Shown piece by piece: positions 7,030-15,556 of a DNA stretch of 22,908 nt. Position numbers and translations under genes: made by a program. The DNA comes from Cellvibrionaceae bacterium (lineage in GTDB: Bacteria > Pseudomonadota > Gammaproteobacteria > Pseudomonadales > Cellvibrionaceae), in assembly GCA_027012915.1 (NCBI GenBank), contig JALUYN010000041.1, forward strand, positions 1 through 22,908, written 5' to 3'. How positions within the stretch are numbered: the stretch's first letter is position 1; every line of letters begins with the position of its first letter. The notes under the pieces are model-generated. The model did not search any database. It saw only the letters and a program-made list of their open reading frames with translations, and was not told the DNA's origin.

Positions 7030-7650
7030 CTCATCGAACTGATGGTAGCCATCAGCATCTTCGCCGTGGTCGGCGTCGGCAGCTGGACATTGCTGCAACG
7101 CGTCATCAATACCCAGGAGCAAACGCAACTGGCAGGACAACAACTGGCCGCCCTGCAGAAAGGCCTGTGGATTATGTCGCGGGATTTCGACAATCTCAGC
7201 CCCCGCAGTGTGCGCAAAGAATACGGTCAGACCGAAGCCGCGCTCACGTCGCTGGAATCGGAGTACGATCTCAGCTTTACTCGCAGCGGCTGGAGCAACC
7301 CCACCAACGCTCCACGCGGCAGCCTGCAACGGGTCAGTTATCGCATAGGCAGTATGGAACAACCGGCAGGCGGCGAGACCGGCCCGCACCTGATTCGCGA
7401 ATTCTGGCCAGCCCTGGATCGCACCCGCGAGACTCCAATCTTCCGCCAAGTCTTGATTCCCGACGTGGACTACCTGGAAGTCAGCTTTCGCGACGCCAAG
7501 GGTATTCCTCGCAGCTATTGGCCCAGCAATCAAAGCATAACGTCGCGCAACAATTTGCCAGCATCCATCACTCTGCGCCTGAATTCCAAGCACTTTGGTG
7601 AACTGGAACGAATTTTCCATCTGCGCGCACCGGAGCGGGCACAGCTATGA
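6886..7650 (+). CDS. gspJ: Minor pseudopilin GspJ with expanded repeat leader
   Basis: GspJ is a tip-complex minor pseudopilin. From GTG 6886 the protein has 254 residues. AGAGG at 6874-6878 lies 7 bases before this GTG, and none of the later GTG codons (6910, 6934, 6958, 6982) has a comparable site, so 6886 is preferred. An earlier in-frame GTG at 6754 would only read through gspI out of frame. The first 46 residues form an unusually long leader made of repeated units. The only intact cleavage site is RGFTLIELMVAISIFAVVGV, cutting after Gly46, with Glu51 as mature Glu5. The mature part (about 208 residues) has the GspJ features WIMSRDFDNLSPR and DYLEVSFRDAKG. It overlaps gspI by GTGA and gspK by ATGA. 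Confidence 0.93.
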   Translation: MNSQKAFTVNSLKAFTVNSLKAFTVNSQKALSVISRKELTASSERGFTLIELMVAISIFAVVGVGSWTLLQRVINTQEQTQLAGQQLAALQKGLWIMSRDFDNLSPRSVRKEYGQTEAALTSLESEYDLSFTRSGWSNPTNAPRGSLQRVSYRIGSMEQPAGGETGPHLIREFWPALDRTRETPIFRQVLIPDVDYLEVSFRDAKGIPRSYWPSNQSITSRNNLPASITLRLNSKHFGELERIFHLRAPERAQL

Positions 7651-8663
7651 ACTCACCCTTTGTAAACAGCAGCCGCAGCCATCAACGCGGCGTCGCACTG
7701 ATCACCTGCCTGCTGGTGTTTGCCATTGCAACTGCACTGGTCAGCCAAATCGTTTTGCGCTCCCAGGCCAACTTGCAAAAGACCCAGTGGTTGGTAGATC
7801 AAGCTCAGGCACGAGAGGACGCGCTGCTCACTGAGCAACTGGCCCTGGCGACGTTAGCGCGAGCAAGGCGGGACAACAGTCTTGAACAACTGCTACCCGA
7901 CTCTGCGCAGCACCGCACACCTGCCGATGTGCAAACTGAGTTCAGTCACAGCCAATGGCGATTGTCAGACTTGCAGGCTCGAATCAATCTCAACAATCTG
8001 CTCAACGACGGCGCCCTTGCCAGCCAAACTCGTCGCTTTCTGCAGCAACAGGGGATCGATCAAAGCTTTGCCGACAGCGTCAAGGATTGGGTGGACGGTG
8101 ACACGCAACCCACCGGGCTGGGCGCCGAAGACGGTTTTTACGAAGCTCGCAAAACTCCCCACGTCAGCGCCAATCAAAAGCTGCTTGAGGTGGATGCCCT
8201 CCGCGGCATCGCAGGGTTCGACAGCAAGCGCGTAATGCCAGTGCTGCCCCTGCTGACTGCACTGCCTCAGGCCACGGCGATCAACATCAACACCGCTCCG
8301 GTCTCAGTGCTCGCAGCCGTGCATCAGGAGCTGAAAGCAGAGGACACAATCCGCGCCCGCCAACAACTGCCGGGAGGCTTCAGCTCTGTGGACAGCTTTA
8401 TCGAAACACAACTGCCCGAAGGTATCGACATAGACAACCAAGCACTGACCATCAGCTCGAGCTATTACCGGCTGGACATTATCACCCGCTACCAAAGCCC
8501 CGGCGGCGAACGACACCTTACTCTGCAAACACAATTGTCGCTCGACGAAAGCGGCTTTCAGATTCTGGGGCGTAGCTTTGGTAAACCCAATGAAGCTGCC
8601 GCAACGGCCACCAAATCATCTGGCGACAGTGGCTCCGACAGGACAGGAAATACACAAGCATGA
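7647..8663 (+). CDS. gspK: Minor pseudopilin GspK
   Basis: GspK caps the pseudopilus tip. The 338-residue protein has a 15-residue leader ending RG, followed by VALITCLLVFAIATALV. As is usual for GspK, position 5 of the mature chain is not Glu (it is Thr20), which distinguishes it from GspG, H, I and J. The large globular part has LQARINLNNLL and a D-W-x-D-x-D segment (KDWVDGDTQPTGLGAEDGFY) typical of the family's metal-binding region. A helix-hairpin-helix-like ININTAPVSVLAAV follows. Length is normal. It overlaps gspJ and gspL by ATGA at each end, so translation is coupled. Confidence 0.95.
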   Translation: MNSPFVNSSRSHQRGVALITCLLVFAIATALVSQIVLRSQANLQKTQWLVDQAQAREDALLTEQLALATLARARRDNSLEQLLPDSAQHRTPADVQTEFSHSQWRLSDLQARINLNNLLNDGALASQTRRFLQQQGIDQSFADSVKDWVDGDTQPTGLGAEDGFYEARKTPHVSANQKLLEVDALRGIAGFDSKRVMPVLPLLTALPQATAININTAPVSVLAAVHQELKAEDTIRARQQLPGGFSSVDSFIETQLPEGIDIDNQALTISSSYYRLDIITRYQSPGGERHLTLQTQLSLDESGFQILGRSFGKPNEAAATATKSSGDSGSDRTGNTQA

Positions 8664-9856
8664 AACGCAGCGATTCCATTCTGACTCTCTGGCTCACTAC
8701 TCTGCCAACAACTTTCTCCGCAGAGGACACTGCATCCATCGCAACACTGGAAGCGCGGTGGTCATTCTCTGACTCACAGCAGGTTGAGAGCGGCTCACTG
8801 GCGAAGCTGCAAGATCAGATCAAGCACTACTGCGACTCCGATGACAGCATGATTAACAGCACCTTGATTATTCCGGGAGAGCAGGTCAGCAGCATTCGAA
8901 CAACCGCCCCCAACAAACGTGCCCTGCAAGCAGTGCCTTACCTGGTCGAGGATCAACTGGCCACGCCTTTGGAAGAACTGCACATCAGTCACCATCCACA
9001 AGAAAGTAATACCGAACTTCTGGTTCTCGCCATTGACCAGCAACTGCTGGAAAATTTGATGCACATGGCAAAACAGATTGGCTTGCAATGCACGGCGATT
9101 GTTCCCGACTACGCGCTATTGCCAACTTCAGACAACATTTCCTGCTGCACCTTGGATCAACGACTGCTGTGCAAATTGCCCACTGGTGAAGGATTCTGCC
9201 TTCCTCAGCTACAGGGCGATGAGCAGCAGCTGTTGAAATCCATCGCAGAACAACAAGAGACCGAGGTTCACCCTGTCGACCTCGAGACTACTGAATTAAT
9301 GGGCGCCGCCAGTGATCTCGCACGCAACCACACCTTGCTCACAGGACGCTTCACCCCCACGGCAAGTCATACGCCCCGTCAAACGGTCAAAGCAGCAGGC
9401 ATTGCCATCGCCGCCAGCTGTTTACTTCTACTCAGCTACGCACTGATCGCCGGCTGGCAGTTCCACGACAGAGCCGACGCTTACTACACCATGGCCGAGC
9501 AGCATTACCGGGATCTGTTTCCCGAATCCAAGCGGATCACCAATTTGCGCCGCCAACTGCAAGGCAAACTCAATATCGCGCAAGGAGGCAACGGCGGCTC
9601 TGCGGATTTTTTGCAGCTATTAAGCAAGTCTGTACCGGCGCTGAATAACACCGACCAATACCGCATCCGCCAGATTCGGTATAACCAGAGCCAAAACTCG
9701 CTGCAGGTTGAACTGGTCAGCCGGAATATGAATCTGCTTAACGAATTGCAGCAAGACCTGCAGCGACTGAATCTCATCCCCTCCATTCGCTCAGCCAACA
9801 ACAGCGAGGCCGGCGTACTGGCGCGACTCGATATCAGCCGTGCAAGCAATCGATAA
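8660..9856 (+). CDS. gspL: Type II secretion system platform protein GspL
   Basis: GspL is a bitopic inner-membrane protein whose cytoplasmic actin-like domain recruits the GspE ATPase and whose periplasmic ferredoxin-like domain pairs with GspM. The 398 residues divide as expected. There is a cytoplasmic domain of about 240 residues (containing the typical VPYLVEDQLATPLEELH segment), one membrane segment at about 243-266 (AAGIAIAASCLLLLSYALIAGW), and a periplasmic region of about 130 residues ending in a ferredoxin-like fold (YRIRQIRYNQSQNSLQVEL). It overlaps gspK by ATGA, and gspM follows within 20 bases. Confidence 0.93.
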   Translation: MKRSDSILTLWLTTLPTTFSAEDTASIATLEARWSFSDSQQVESGSLAKLQDQIKHYCDSDDSMINSTLIIPGEQVSSIRTTAPNKRALQAVPYLVEDQLATPLEELHISHHPQESNTELLVLAIDQQLLENLMHMAKQIGLQCTAIVPDYALLPTSDNISCCTLDQRLLCKLPTGEGFCLPQLQGDEQQLLKSIAEQQETEVHPVDLETTELMGAASDLARNHTLLTGRFTPTASHTPRQTVKAAGIAIAASCLLLLSYALIAGWQFHDRADAYYTMAEQHYRDLFPESKRITNLRRQLQGKLNIAQGGNGGSADFLQLLSKSVPALNNTDQYRIRQIRYNQSQNSLQVELVSRNMNLLNELQQDLQRLNLIPSIRSANNSEAGVLARLDISRASNR

Positions 9857-9874
9857 ATGAAGCAGGACACTACA

Positions 9875-10339
9875 ATGAACCCTCTCAGGCATACGTACGA
9901 AAATCTAGGCGAAAGAGACCGCGCGGCGCTGAAACTGCTCGGAGTTTTTGCCGCAGCACTATTGCTTTTCTATGGCATTCTGCAACCTGTCTATCACTAC
10001 TATAAGGACGGTCGTGAACGCTTGCAGCACAATCGCGACCTGCTGAGCTGGGTGCAAGACAATGCCGAGCGAGCAGCACTGCAAGATCTGCAACCACAAA
10101 TAGAGCGCTCGTCAGAACCACTGATTAAGCAAGTCAGCGACAGCGCGCTCAATCTGACACTGGATCGCGTACAACCAGAAGGGGACAAACTGCGCGTCTG
10201 GATCAACCAGGCAAATTTTGCTGACGTACTGCAATGGCTCACCCTGCTGGCTACTGAACGTCAGATTCACGTGGGGCAAATTTCCATAGAGCAAACTCAG
10301 CAACCGGGCATGGTCAAGGTTCAGGTTTCACTGCGCTGA
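9875..10339 (+). CDS. gspM: Type II secretion system protein GspM
   Basis: GspM is a small inner-membrane partner of GspL and GspC. I choose ATG 9875 because AGGA at 9864-9867 is 7 bases upstream. ATG 9857, directly after the gspL stop, is an in-frame alternative adding 6 residues. From 9875 it has 154 residues: a short basic cytoplasmic N terminus with LGERDRAALKLL (matching the usual L-x-x-R-E/D-R motif), one membrane segment (LLGVFAAALLLFYGILQPVYHYY), and a periplasmic ferredoxin-like domain. It is the last gsp gene, with no gspN after it. Confidence 0.92.
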   Translation: MNPLRHTYENLGERDRAALKLLGVFAAALLLFYGILQPVYHYYKDGRERLQHNRDLLSWVQDNAERAALQDLQPQIERSSEPLIKQVSDSALNLTLDRVQPEGDKLRVWINQANFADVLQWLTLLATERQIHVGQISIEQTQQPGMVKVQVSLR

Positions 10340-10439
10340 TCAAACACAGTACGACAACACTTTTGAAAGATTGCGACAGTTTGAAGTTTGTAAACCGCGT
10401 GCTACCGTCAGTGCTTTTAACACTTGGGAGAACACAATA

Positions 10440-10826
10440 ATGCCAACCCTGAACCAGCTGGAAGTCACCCTGATCTTCGCCGCCATTTTTGGCGTGCTGC
10501 ACGTTGTCTTTACCATGCGCGTCGGCATGTATCGCATGAACAGCAAAATTGACACCGGTGATGGCGGCGACAAACTGCTGCTGAAAATCATGCGTGGCCA
10601 CGGCAACTTTGTCGAGAACGTGCCCATGGGTTTGATTCTATTGCTGATTAATGAGCTGAACGGTCTGTCGAGTACCTGGCTGTGGGCCCTCGGTGGCGTA
10701 TTTCTGTTTGGTCGCCTGGCGCACTACGTTCAATTCACTATGGACGGCCCGTTTATCCTGCGCCCCGTCGGCATGATCAGCACCATGGGTGCAATTCTGG
10801 CAATGGCAATTCTGTTACTGCTGTAA
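10440..10826 (+). CDS. MAPEG-family membrane protein
   Basis: The 128-residue integral membrane protein starts at ATG 10440, with GGGAG 8 bases upstream. It has four hydrophobic segments and the MAPEG signature RGHGNFVENVPMGLIL at about residues 52-67, followed by FGRLAHYVQF. MAPEG proteins include glutathione-dependent enzymes of eicosanoid and detoxification metabolism. The bacterial members of this subgroup are mostly uncharacterised, so no substrate is assigned. It lies 100 bases after gspM, with no terminator visible between them, and converges with murU, whose stop is 16 bases away. A role in secretion is not implied. Confidence 0.85.
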   Translation: MPTLNQLEVTLIFAAIFGVLHVVFTMRVGMYRMNSKIDTGDGGDKLLLKIMRGHGNFVENVPMGLILLLINELNGLSSTWLWALGGVFLFGRLAHYVQFTMDGPFILRPVGMISTMGAILAMAILLLL

Positions 10827-10842
10827 CTCGCTCAAAGACCAT

Positions 10843-11544
10843 TCAAGTCGCCAGGACGCGCTCAAGATCGGCCAGGCGTTCTGGCGTACCTACATCTACC
10901 CACTGCCCCTTGTACACCTCACCATTGAGCTGCCGTGTTTCCATCGCCCAGAAAAGCGCCTCCCGCAACGGAAAGTACTCGCGACACTGTGGATATTCCG
11001 AAACCAATTGTGGCCTTAACACACTGACCCCGCTGAACGTATAACTCTCTGCACCGTCCTGCACAGGCGTCAATGTAAGAACACCGCCCTGTTCTGTTTG
11101 TTGACTCGCAGAAAAATTACCAGAGACACAGTGATCAGGATTTGGGACCAGCAGCAAATGGCCCAGACTACTTTCCGAAAGAGCGTGGTCTAGAAGAATA
11201 GAAAAATCACAATCCACCCATACATCGCCATTGACCAACAAGAACGGCTCATCACCCAATAGCGGTAGCGCTTTATAAATAGCACCGCCGGTTTCCAGCG
11301 GCTGCGATTCTTCAGAATAGAGAATTCTTAAACCAAACTGCGAGCCATCACCCAGAGCTGCCTTGATCAGATGCCCCAGATATGAGGTATTGATAATGAC
11401 TTCATCAATACCCGCGCGCTTCAGCTTTAACAGGTGGTGAAAAATGAGCGGCTTGCCCGCCACAGGCAACAGCGGCTTGGGCAGTTTATCCGTTAACGGC
11501 CGCATGCGTTTACCGAGGCCCGCAGCCAAAATCATTGCCTTCAT
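10843..11544 (-). CDS. murU: N-acetylmuramate alpha-1-phosphate uridylyltransferase MurU
   Basis: MurU converts MurNAc-1-phosphate and UTP to UDP-MurNAc in the cell-wall recycling bypass described in Pseudomonas putida, which avoids de novo MurA/MurB synthesis. Starting at ATG 11544 the protein has 233 residues; a TTG one codon earlier is less likely. It has the nucleotidyltransferase signature AMILAAGLGKRMRPLT at the N terminus and KPLLPVAGKPL at 23-33. ETGGAI lies at 84-89, the metal-binding NGDVWVD at 105-111 (Asp107), and WVDVGTPERL at 215-224 (Asp217). It lacks the C-terminal hexapeptide-repeat domain of larger sugar nucleotidyltransferases, which fits MurU. Its ATG overlaps the amgK stop (TGATG), so the two genes are coupled. 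Confidence 0.9.
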   Translation of the reverse strand: MKAMILAAGLGKRMRPLTDKLPKPLLPVAGKPLIFHHLLKLKRAGIDEVIINTSYLGHLIKAALGDGSQFGLRILYSEESQPLETGGAIYKALPLLGDEPFLLVNGDVWVDCDFSILLDHALSESSLGHLLLVPNPDHCVSGNFSASQQTEQGGVLTLTPVQDGAESYTFSGVSVLRPQLVSEYPQCREYFPLREALFWAMETRQLNGEVYKGQWVDVGTPERLADLERVLAT

Positions 11545-12632
11545 CAACTGTCGCCTGCAGTGCGAAAATCGCGATACCAGACCTGCTTCTCACATAGAGG
11601 CAACAGCTTCTGCTTAAACCACGCCACAAACTCTGCAAACTCCGGATACTGCTCTGCCACTTCCAGGGTATAGCGCATCACCAGCGGCAGGTCGTTGAGA
11701 TAGCCGTCCTTGCCATCGCGCAGATGCAAGCGTGCGAATATGCCCAACACCTTGATATGACGCTGCAAGCCCATCAGATCAAACCAACGCAACCACTGTT
11801 GCTGACTCACCTCATGTACGAGCCCCGCATCCTCCACCATAGTGCCGTAGGCCAGCGCCCAGCGCTGCACCCGATTCCGGGGCCAGCGCACATAGCAATC
11901 GCGCAACAGTGACACCAAATCATAGGTAATAGGTCCGCGCACGGCGTCCTGAAAATCAATCACACCCGGGGCCTGCCCCTCGCGATAGATAAGGTTGCGA
12001 CTGTGGTAATCTCGATGCACACATACCGCCGGCTGCTCCAGAGCACTTACTGCCAGAGTGTCGTAAACCCCCTCCAGCATCGTCTGCTCTTCCGCGGAAA
12101 GTGAATAGCCCAATAACTGCGGGATAAACCACTCATGTAAGAGCGACATTTCCTGACGCAACAGATCGCCGTCGTAGTCTGGTAGCTCAAAAGGCTGACC
12201 GTCTGCCGCAGTAATACCCTGCGCAGGACACTGCTGCAGTCGCATCAGGGTTAACAGAGCCTCGCCGTAGAGCATGTCGACAGAGCCATCATTCAACTCG
12301 CCGCAGAGCAGACGATCACCAAAGTCCTCCAGCAACAAAAAGCCTTCACTGTAGTTCACTGCCACCACCTCGGGAGCGTGAATACCCTGAGCCACAAAGT
12401 GCGCTGCCAGCGCCACGAAGGCCTCGTTCTTTTCTACTGTCGGCGGTGCAAATACCGCCAGCAAACAGGGATCGCTATTGAGGCGAAAATAACGGCGAAA
12501 ACCCGCGTCTCCAGACAACGGACTCAAAGTGAGAGGCTGTTGGTATTGCCACTGCCGCTGATCCAATTGTTGCCCGGCCCACTGGGTCAGGGACTGTCGC
12601 GTGGCAGGGGTCATAGCTACAGATCGATTCAC
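11544..12632 (-). CDS. amgK: Anomeric MurNAc/GlcNAc kinase AmgK
   Basis: AmgK phosphorylates MurNAc (and GlcNAc) at the anomeric carbon and feeds MurU. It is an aminoglycoside-phosphotransferase-fold kinase of 362 residues from GTG 12632, which has GGGA 7 bases upstream. ATG 12614 would give 356 residues but has no ribosome site. The N-lobe has SGDAGFRRYFRL (40-51) and LLLEDFGDRLL. The catalytic loop is VHRDYHSRN (Asp208 base, Asn213), and the metal-binding segment is GVIDFQDA (Asp226). The tight pairing with murU and the position next to lptD match the known Pseudomonas arrangement. This favours AmgK over other kinases of this fold. Confidence 0.9.
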   Translation of the reverse strand: MNRSVAMTPATRQSLTQWAGQQLDQRQWQYQQPLTLSPLSGDAGFRRYFRLNSDPCLLAVFAPPTVEKNEAFVALAAHFVAQGIHAPEVVAVNYSEGFLLLEDFGDRLLCGELNDGSVDMLYGEALLTLMRLQQCPAQGITAADGQPFELPDYDGDLLRQEMSLLHEWFIPQLLGYSLSAEEQTMLEGVYDTLAVSALEQPAVCVHRDYHSRNLIYREGQAPGVIDFQDAVRGPITYDLVSLLRDCYVRWPRNRVQRWALAYGTMVEDAGLVHEVSQQQWLRWFDLMGLQRHIKVLGIFARLHLRDGKDGYLNDLPLVMRYTLEVAEQYPEFAEFVAWFKQKLLPLCEKQVWYRDFRTAGDS

Positions 12633-12782
12633 TGGATTTTCCCGTTACAGCTGAGGTTGGCGACTGCGGACAGTCTGGTTGCCGGAATTCTACCTGAGCA
12701 GTAGCTTAAAACCAGCTTCCCAAGTAGAATCCTCCTCTTTATCCAACAAAAGCAATAACGACCATAAGGGATCGCCTCACTA
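12633..12782 (+). promoter_or_regulatory. Divergent amgK / lptD control region
   Basis: These 150 bases separate two divergent genes and must hold promoters for both directions. On the plus strand TAGAAT at 12725-12730 resembles a -10 box but has no good -35. GGAATTC at 12684-12690 followed by a TTAAA about 15 bases later loosely resembles a sigma-E promoter, which is known to drive lptD in enterobacteria. This is a weak match. A small inverted repeat, GACTG-CGGA-CAGTC (12662-12675), lies between the two starts. AAGGGA before ATG 12783 is the probable lptD ribosome site. Confidence 0.35.
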
Positions 12783-15497
12783 ATGCCGCTGCACAATCCG
12801 CTGCTGAGAAGACAGATTCGTCTCGCCACACAACCTCAAAAGACTTCGTTACTGTGCGCCTTTGGCTTGCTGGCCTCCCTGCCCGTAGCCCCTATTCAGG
12901 CCGCAGAAACTCATCAGCAGTGGAGCTGTAGCCCCTCTGCCGACGGCGCCAGCTGGATCTGTAACGAACGCACCGTCCCCGGCCCGAGCTATGAGCGCCC
13001 CAAGCACAGCTTTAAGCGCATCAGCCGCAAGACTGCCAGCGCCGACGCAGGTACTCCGAGCAAAGCCCGCAACCTGCCAGCAGCGCAAACCGACTGGGTG
13101 GATGAAAAGCTTCTGTCTGAAGAACAAAAGCAAACCATGCGACCCGGATGTTGTGGCGCTTACGTTGAGCCCACACGCGACGACGAAGACGCCAACCTGA
13201 AGCCGTCTGAAGCCTCGCTAAAAGCCAGCGCCAACAGCTCTGAACTGCAAAAGGATTCCGTCGCCAAACTGGATGGAGATGTGCGTTTGACCCAGGGCTA
13301 CCGTCTGCTGGAGTCCGACAGCGCACTGCTGAATCAAGAAGCCAATACCGCCAAGCTCACGGGCAATATCCGTCTGCGCGAGCCTGGTCTGCTGCTGACC
13401 GGCGCCCAGGCCGATATCGATATGAACAGCGATGACGCCGTGATTACCGACGCCAGCTATCTGTTACACGAAGCCGGTTTGCGCGGTGATGCCACCACGC
13501 TGAAGCACCTGGGCGACAATCGCATGGTGATGGAAGACGCCACTTTTACCCAGTGTGAACCAGACAGCAATATGTGGGAATTCGAGAGTAGCGAGCTGGA
13601 ACTGGATCCCAACAGCGGGCAAGGCAAAGGCAAACATGTACGTTTGAAGATCAAAGGCGTACCGGTTTTCTATACCCCCTATATTCAATTCCCCATCAGC
13701 GGCCAAAGAATGTCCGGGTTCCTGTTCCCGTCCATTGGCTCCACCGATGACAATGGCGTCGATATCGCCACGCCCTATTATCTGAACCTGGCTCCCAACT
13801 ACGATATGACCATTACGCCGCGCTTTATCAGTGATCGCGGTGAAATGCTGGAAGTTGAGGCCCGCCACCTGTCTCAGCATACCGAGTCCGACATCAGTAT
13901 CGCCTATTTGGCCGATGACAAGGGCGGCCAGGACGACCAACTGGATGAACAAGTTGACCTGGGCAATCTGACTGAAGATGAAGCCTACCGCTACAAAGGA
14001 GAAGATCGCTGGCTGGCCGACATCAACCACAAGGGCAATTTCGGCAACGGCATCTATACCCTGATTGACTACACTCGCGTCAGTGACATCGACTACTTCC
14101 GCGACTTGGACACCGTTAGTCTGGCTGTAAGCAGTACCACACACCTTAAGGAAAGCGGCACTATCGGCTACAGAACTGCCAACTGGAACAGCAGCGTAAA
14201 AGTTGAACAATTCCAGACCATTGCAAGAAACACCACCACTCCGTATCAGCAGATGCCACGAATTAATGTCGACGGCAACTACGATCTAGGCTGGAATCTG
14301 AAAGCCGAGCTGAATAACGAGTACACCGATTTTGATCACCGCGATGCCGACGACGAAGTGTGGGTCACCGGCCAACGCGCCTTCTTGGACTACGGCATTA
14401 CCTGGGACAAAGAGTGGGTGTGGGGTTTCTTCAAGCCCAGCGTTATGGTCAAGCACCTGAGCTACGAGCTGGATGACAAGCACCTGGACGCCGACGCCAA
14501 CGACTCACCCAGTGTCACTGTACCCCAGGGCAGCCTGGATATGGGTCTGTACTTTGAGCGCGAAGGCAGTCTGCTTGGACGCGGCTATATTCAGACCTTC
14601 GAACCACGCCTCTTCTATTTCTACAGCGACTACGAAAGCCAAGATGAGTTGTTTGATGTGGCAGGTACCCGAGATATCGATTTCGACACCTCCGAGTTGA
14701 CTTTCACCTACAGCCAACTGTTCCGCGACCGCCGCTTCTCGGGCTATGACCGCATCGGTGATGACAACCGCCTATCGGTCGGGCTGACCACCCGCTTTAT
14801 CGAAGCCGCCACGGGGATTGAACGTTTCAGCGCCAGCGTTGGTCAAATCTACTACTACGATGACCGCGCAGTAGATCTGTCGGTCAACTCCGCAACCGCG
14901 AAGACCCTGACAGAGAACCTGGAAGACACCTCCGAAATTGCAGTAGCAATGAGCGCCCGTATCGGCGACTACTGGCAGTTTAATTCGGACCTGCTGTTCG
15001 ACGAGGACGACAACAACAAAACCAGTCGCGGCAGCATGAGCTTGCGCTATCGCGACGACAACTACAATCTGTTCAACATTGGCTATCGCTATGTCCGCAA
15101 AGACGCCGTTGCCGATGTCAACGATGTAGATAACGACGGTGATGTTGCCGAGCTGATTGATCGCGACATTGAGCAGGCAGACGTCTCGTTTGCACTGCCC
15201 ATCGGCGGTAACTGGAGTGCAGTAGCACGCTATAACCACGACGTTACCAACAGCCGCGAGCTTGAGACTCTGGCGGGCCTGGAATACAGCGACTGCTGTT
15301 ACCGCGTTCGCGTAGTAGCGCGCCGCTGGCTCGACAACGATCTGCACACCGTGATCGACGACACGCTGCTGGAAGAAGATCAGGGCATCTTCTTTGAATT
15401 CCAGCTCAGAGGTCTGGGCGGCATCGGCAGCAAGGTCAACGGCGTATTGAGCGACGGTATCTACGGCTACGATTTGCGTGAAGAGAATCTGAAGTAA
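12783..15497 (+). CDS. lptD: LPS-assembly outer-membrane protein LptD
   Basis: LptD is the 26-strand beta-barrel that, with the lipoprotein LptE, inserts lipopolysaccharide into the outer leaflet. The 904 residues begin with a signal peptide (to about residue 40, ending PIQAA). An N-terminal extension follows, then the OstA/LptA-like jellyroll (about 155-290, from DSVAKLDGDVRLTQGYRL), then the barrel. E. coli LptD needs two disulfides linking N-terminal cysteines to an adjacent pair in the barrel. Here the pair is C838-C839 (SDCCYRVRVV), and N-terminal partners are likely among C49, C60 and C258. An extra CC pair (MRPGCCGAYVEP) sits at about 123-124. It starts divergently from amgK and precedes surA, which delivers it to the outer membrane. 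Confidence 0.97.
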   Translation: MPLHNPLLRRQIRLATQPQKTSLLCAFGLLASLPVAPIQAAETHQQWSCSPSADGASWICNERTVPGPSYERPKHSFKRISRKTASADAGTPSKARNLPAAQTDWVDEKLLSEEQKQTMRPGCCGAYVEPTRDDEDANLKPSEASLKASANSSELQKDSVAKLDGDVRLTQGYRLLESDSALLNQEANTAKLTGNIRLREPGLLLTGAQADIDMNSDDAVITDASYLLHEAGLRGDATTLKHLGDNRMVMEDATFTQCEPDSNMWEFESSELELDPNSGQGKGKHVRLKIKGVPVFYTPYIQFPISGQRMSGFLFPSIGSTDDNGVDIATPYYLNLAPNYDMTITPRFISDRGEMLEVEARHLSQHTESDISIAYLADDKGGQDDQLDEQVDLGNLTEDEAYRYKGEDRWLADINHKGNFGNGIYTLIDYTRVSDIDYFRDLDTVSLAVSSTTHLKESGTIGYRTANWNSSVKVEQFQTIARNTTTPYQQMPRINVDGNYDLGWNLKAELNNEYTDFDHRDADDEVWVTGQRAFLDYGITWDKEWVWGFFKPSVMVKHLSYELDDKHLDADANDSPSVTVPQGSLDMGLYFEREGSLLGRGYIQTFEPRLFYFYSDYESQDELFDVAGTRDIDFDTSELTFTYSQLFRDRRFSGYDRIGDDNRLSVGLTTRFIEAATGIERFSASVGQIYYYDDRAVDLSVNSATAKTLTENLEDTSEIAVAMSARIGDYWQFNSDLLFDEDDNNKTSRGSMSLRYRDDNYNLFNIGYRYVRKDAVADVNDVDNDGDVAELIDRDIEQADVSFALPIGGNWSAVARYNHDVTNSRELETLAGLEYSDCCYRVRVVARRWLDNDLHTVIDDTLLEEDQGIFFEFQLRGLGGIGSKVNGVLSDGIYGYDLREENLK

Positions 15498-15512
15498 GTA
15501 GATCTGAAGTAA
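15487..15512 (+). repeat. Direct duplication of the lptD stop-codon region
   Basis: The 11 bases ATCTGAAGTAA, which include the last codons and the stop of lptD, occur at 15487-15497 and again at 15502-15512, 15 bases apart. The second copy lies just outside the gene. It is followed at 15518-15532 by a small hairpin, GTCCC-GCACA-GGGAC, with no T-run. It looks like a short replication-slippage duplication, and a function is not apparent. Confidence 0.6.
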
Positions 15513-15556
15513 TTTGAGTCCCGCACAGGGACACGAACTGAGAAAAGTACAGATAC

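Noticed and set aside
7012..7620. Minus-strand open frame of 202 codons inside gspJ
   Set aside because: It is antisense to a conserved pseudopilin gene, and its composition follows from the codon use of gspJ.
10382..10409. Promoter before the MAPEG gene (TTGAAG with TACCGT)
   Set aside because: The -10 box matches consensus at only three positions, so it is not strong enough to list as a feature.
13464..14210. Minus-strand open frame of 248 codons inside lptD
   Set aside because: It is the antisense shadow of the well-supported lptD frame and has no recognisable domain or ribosome site.
15518..15532. Terminator between lptD and surA
   Set aside because: The GTCCC/GGGAC hairpin has only five base pairs and no T-run after it.
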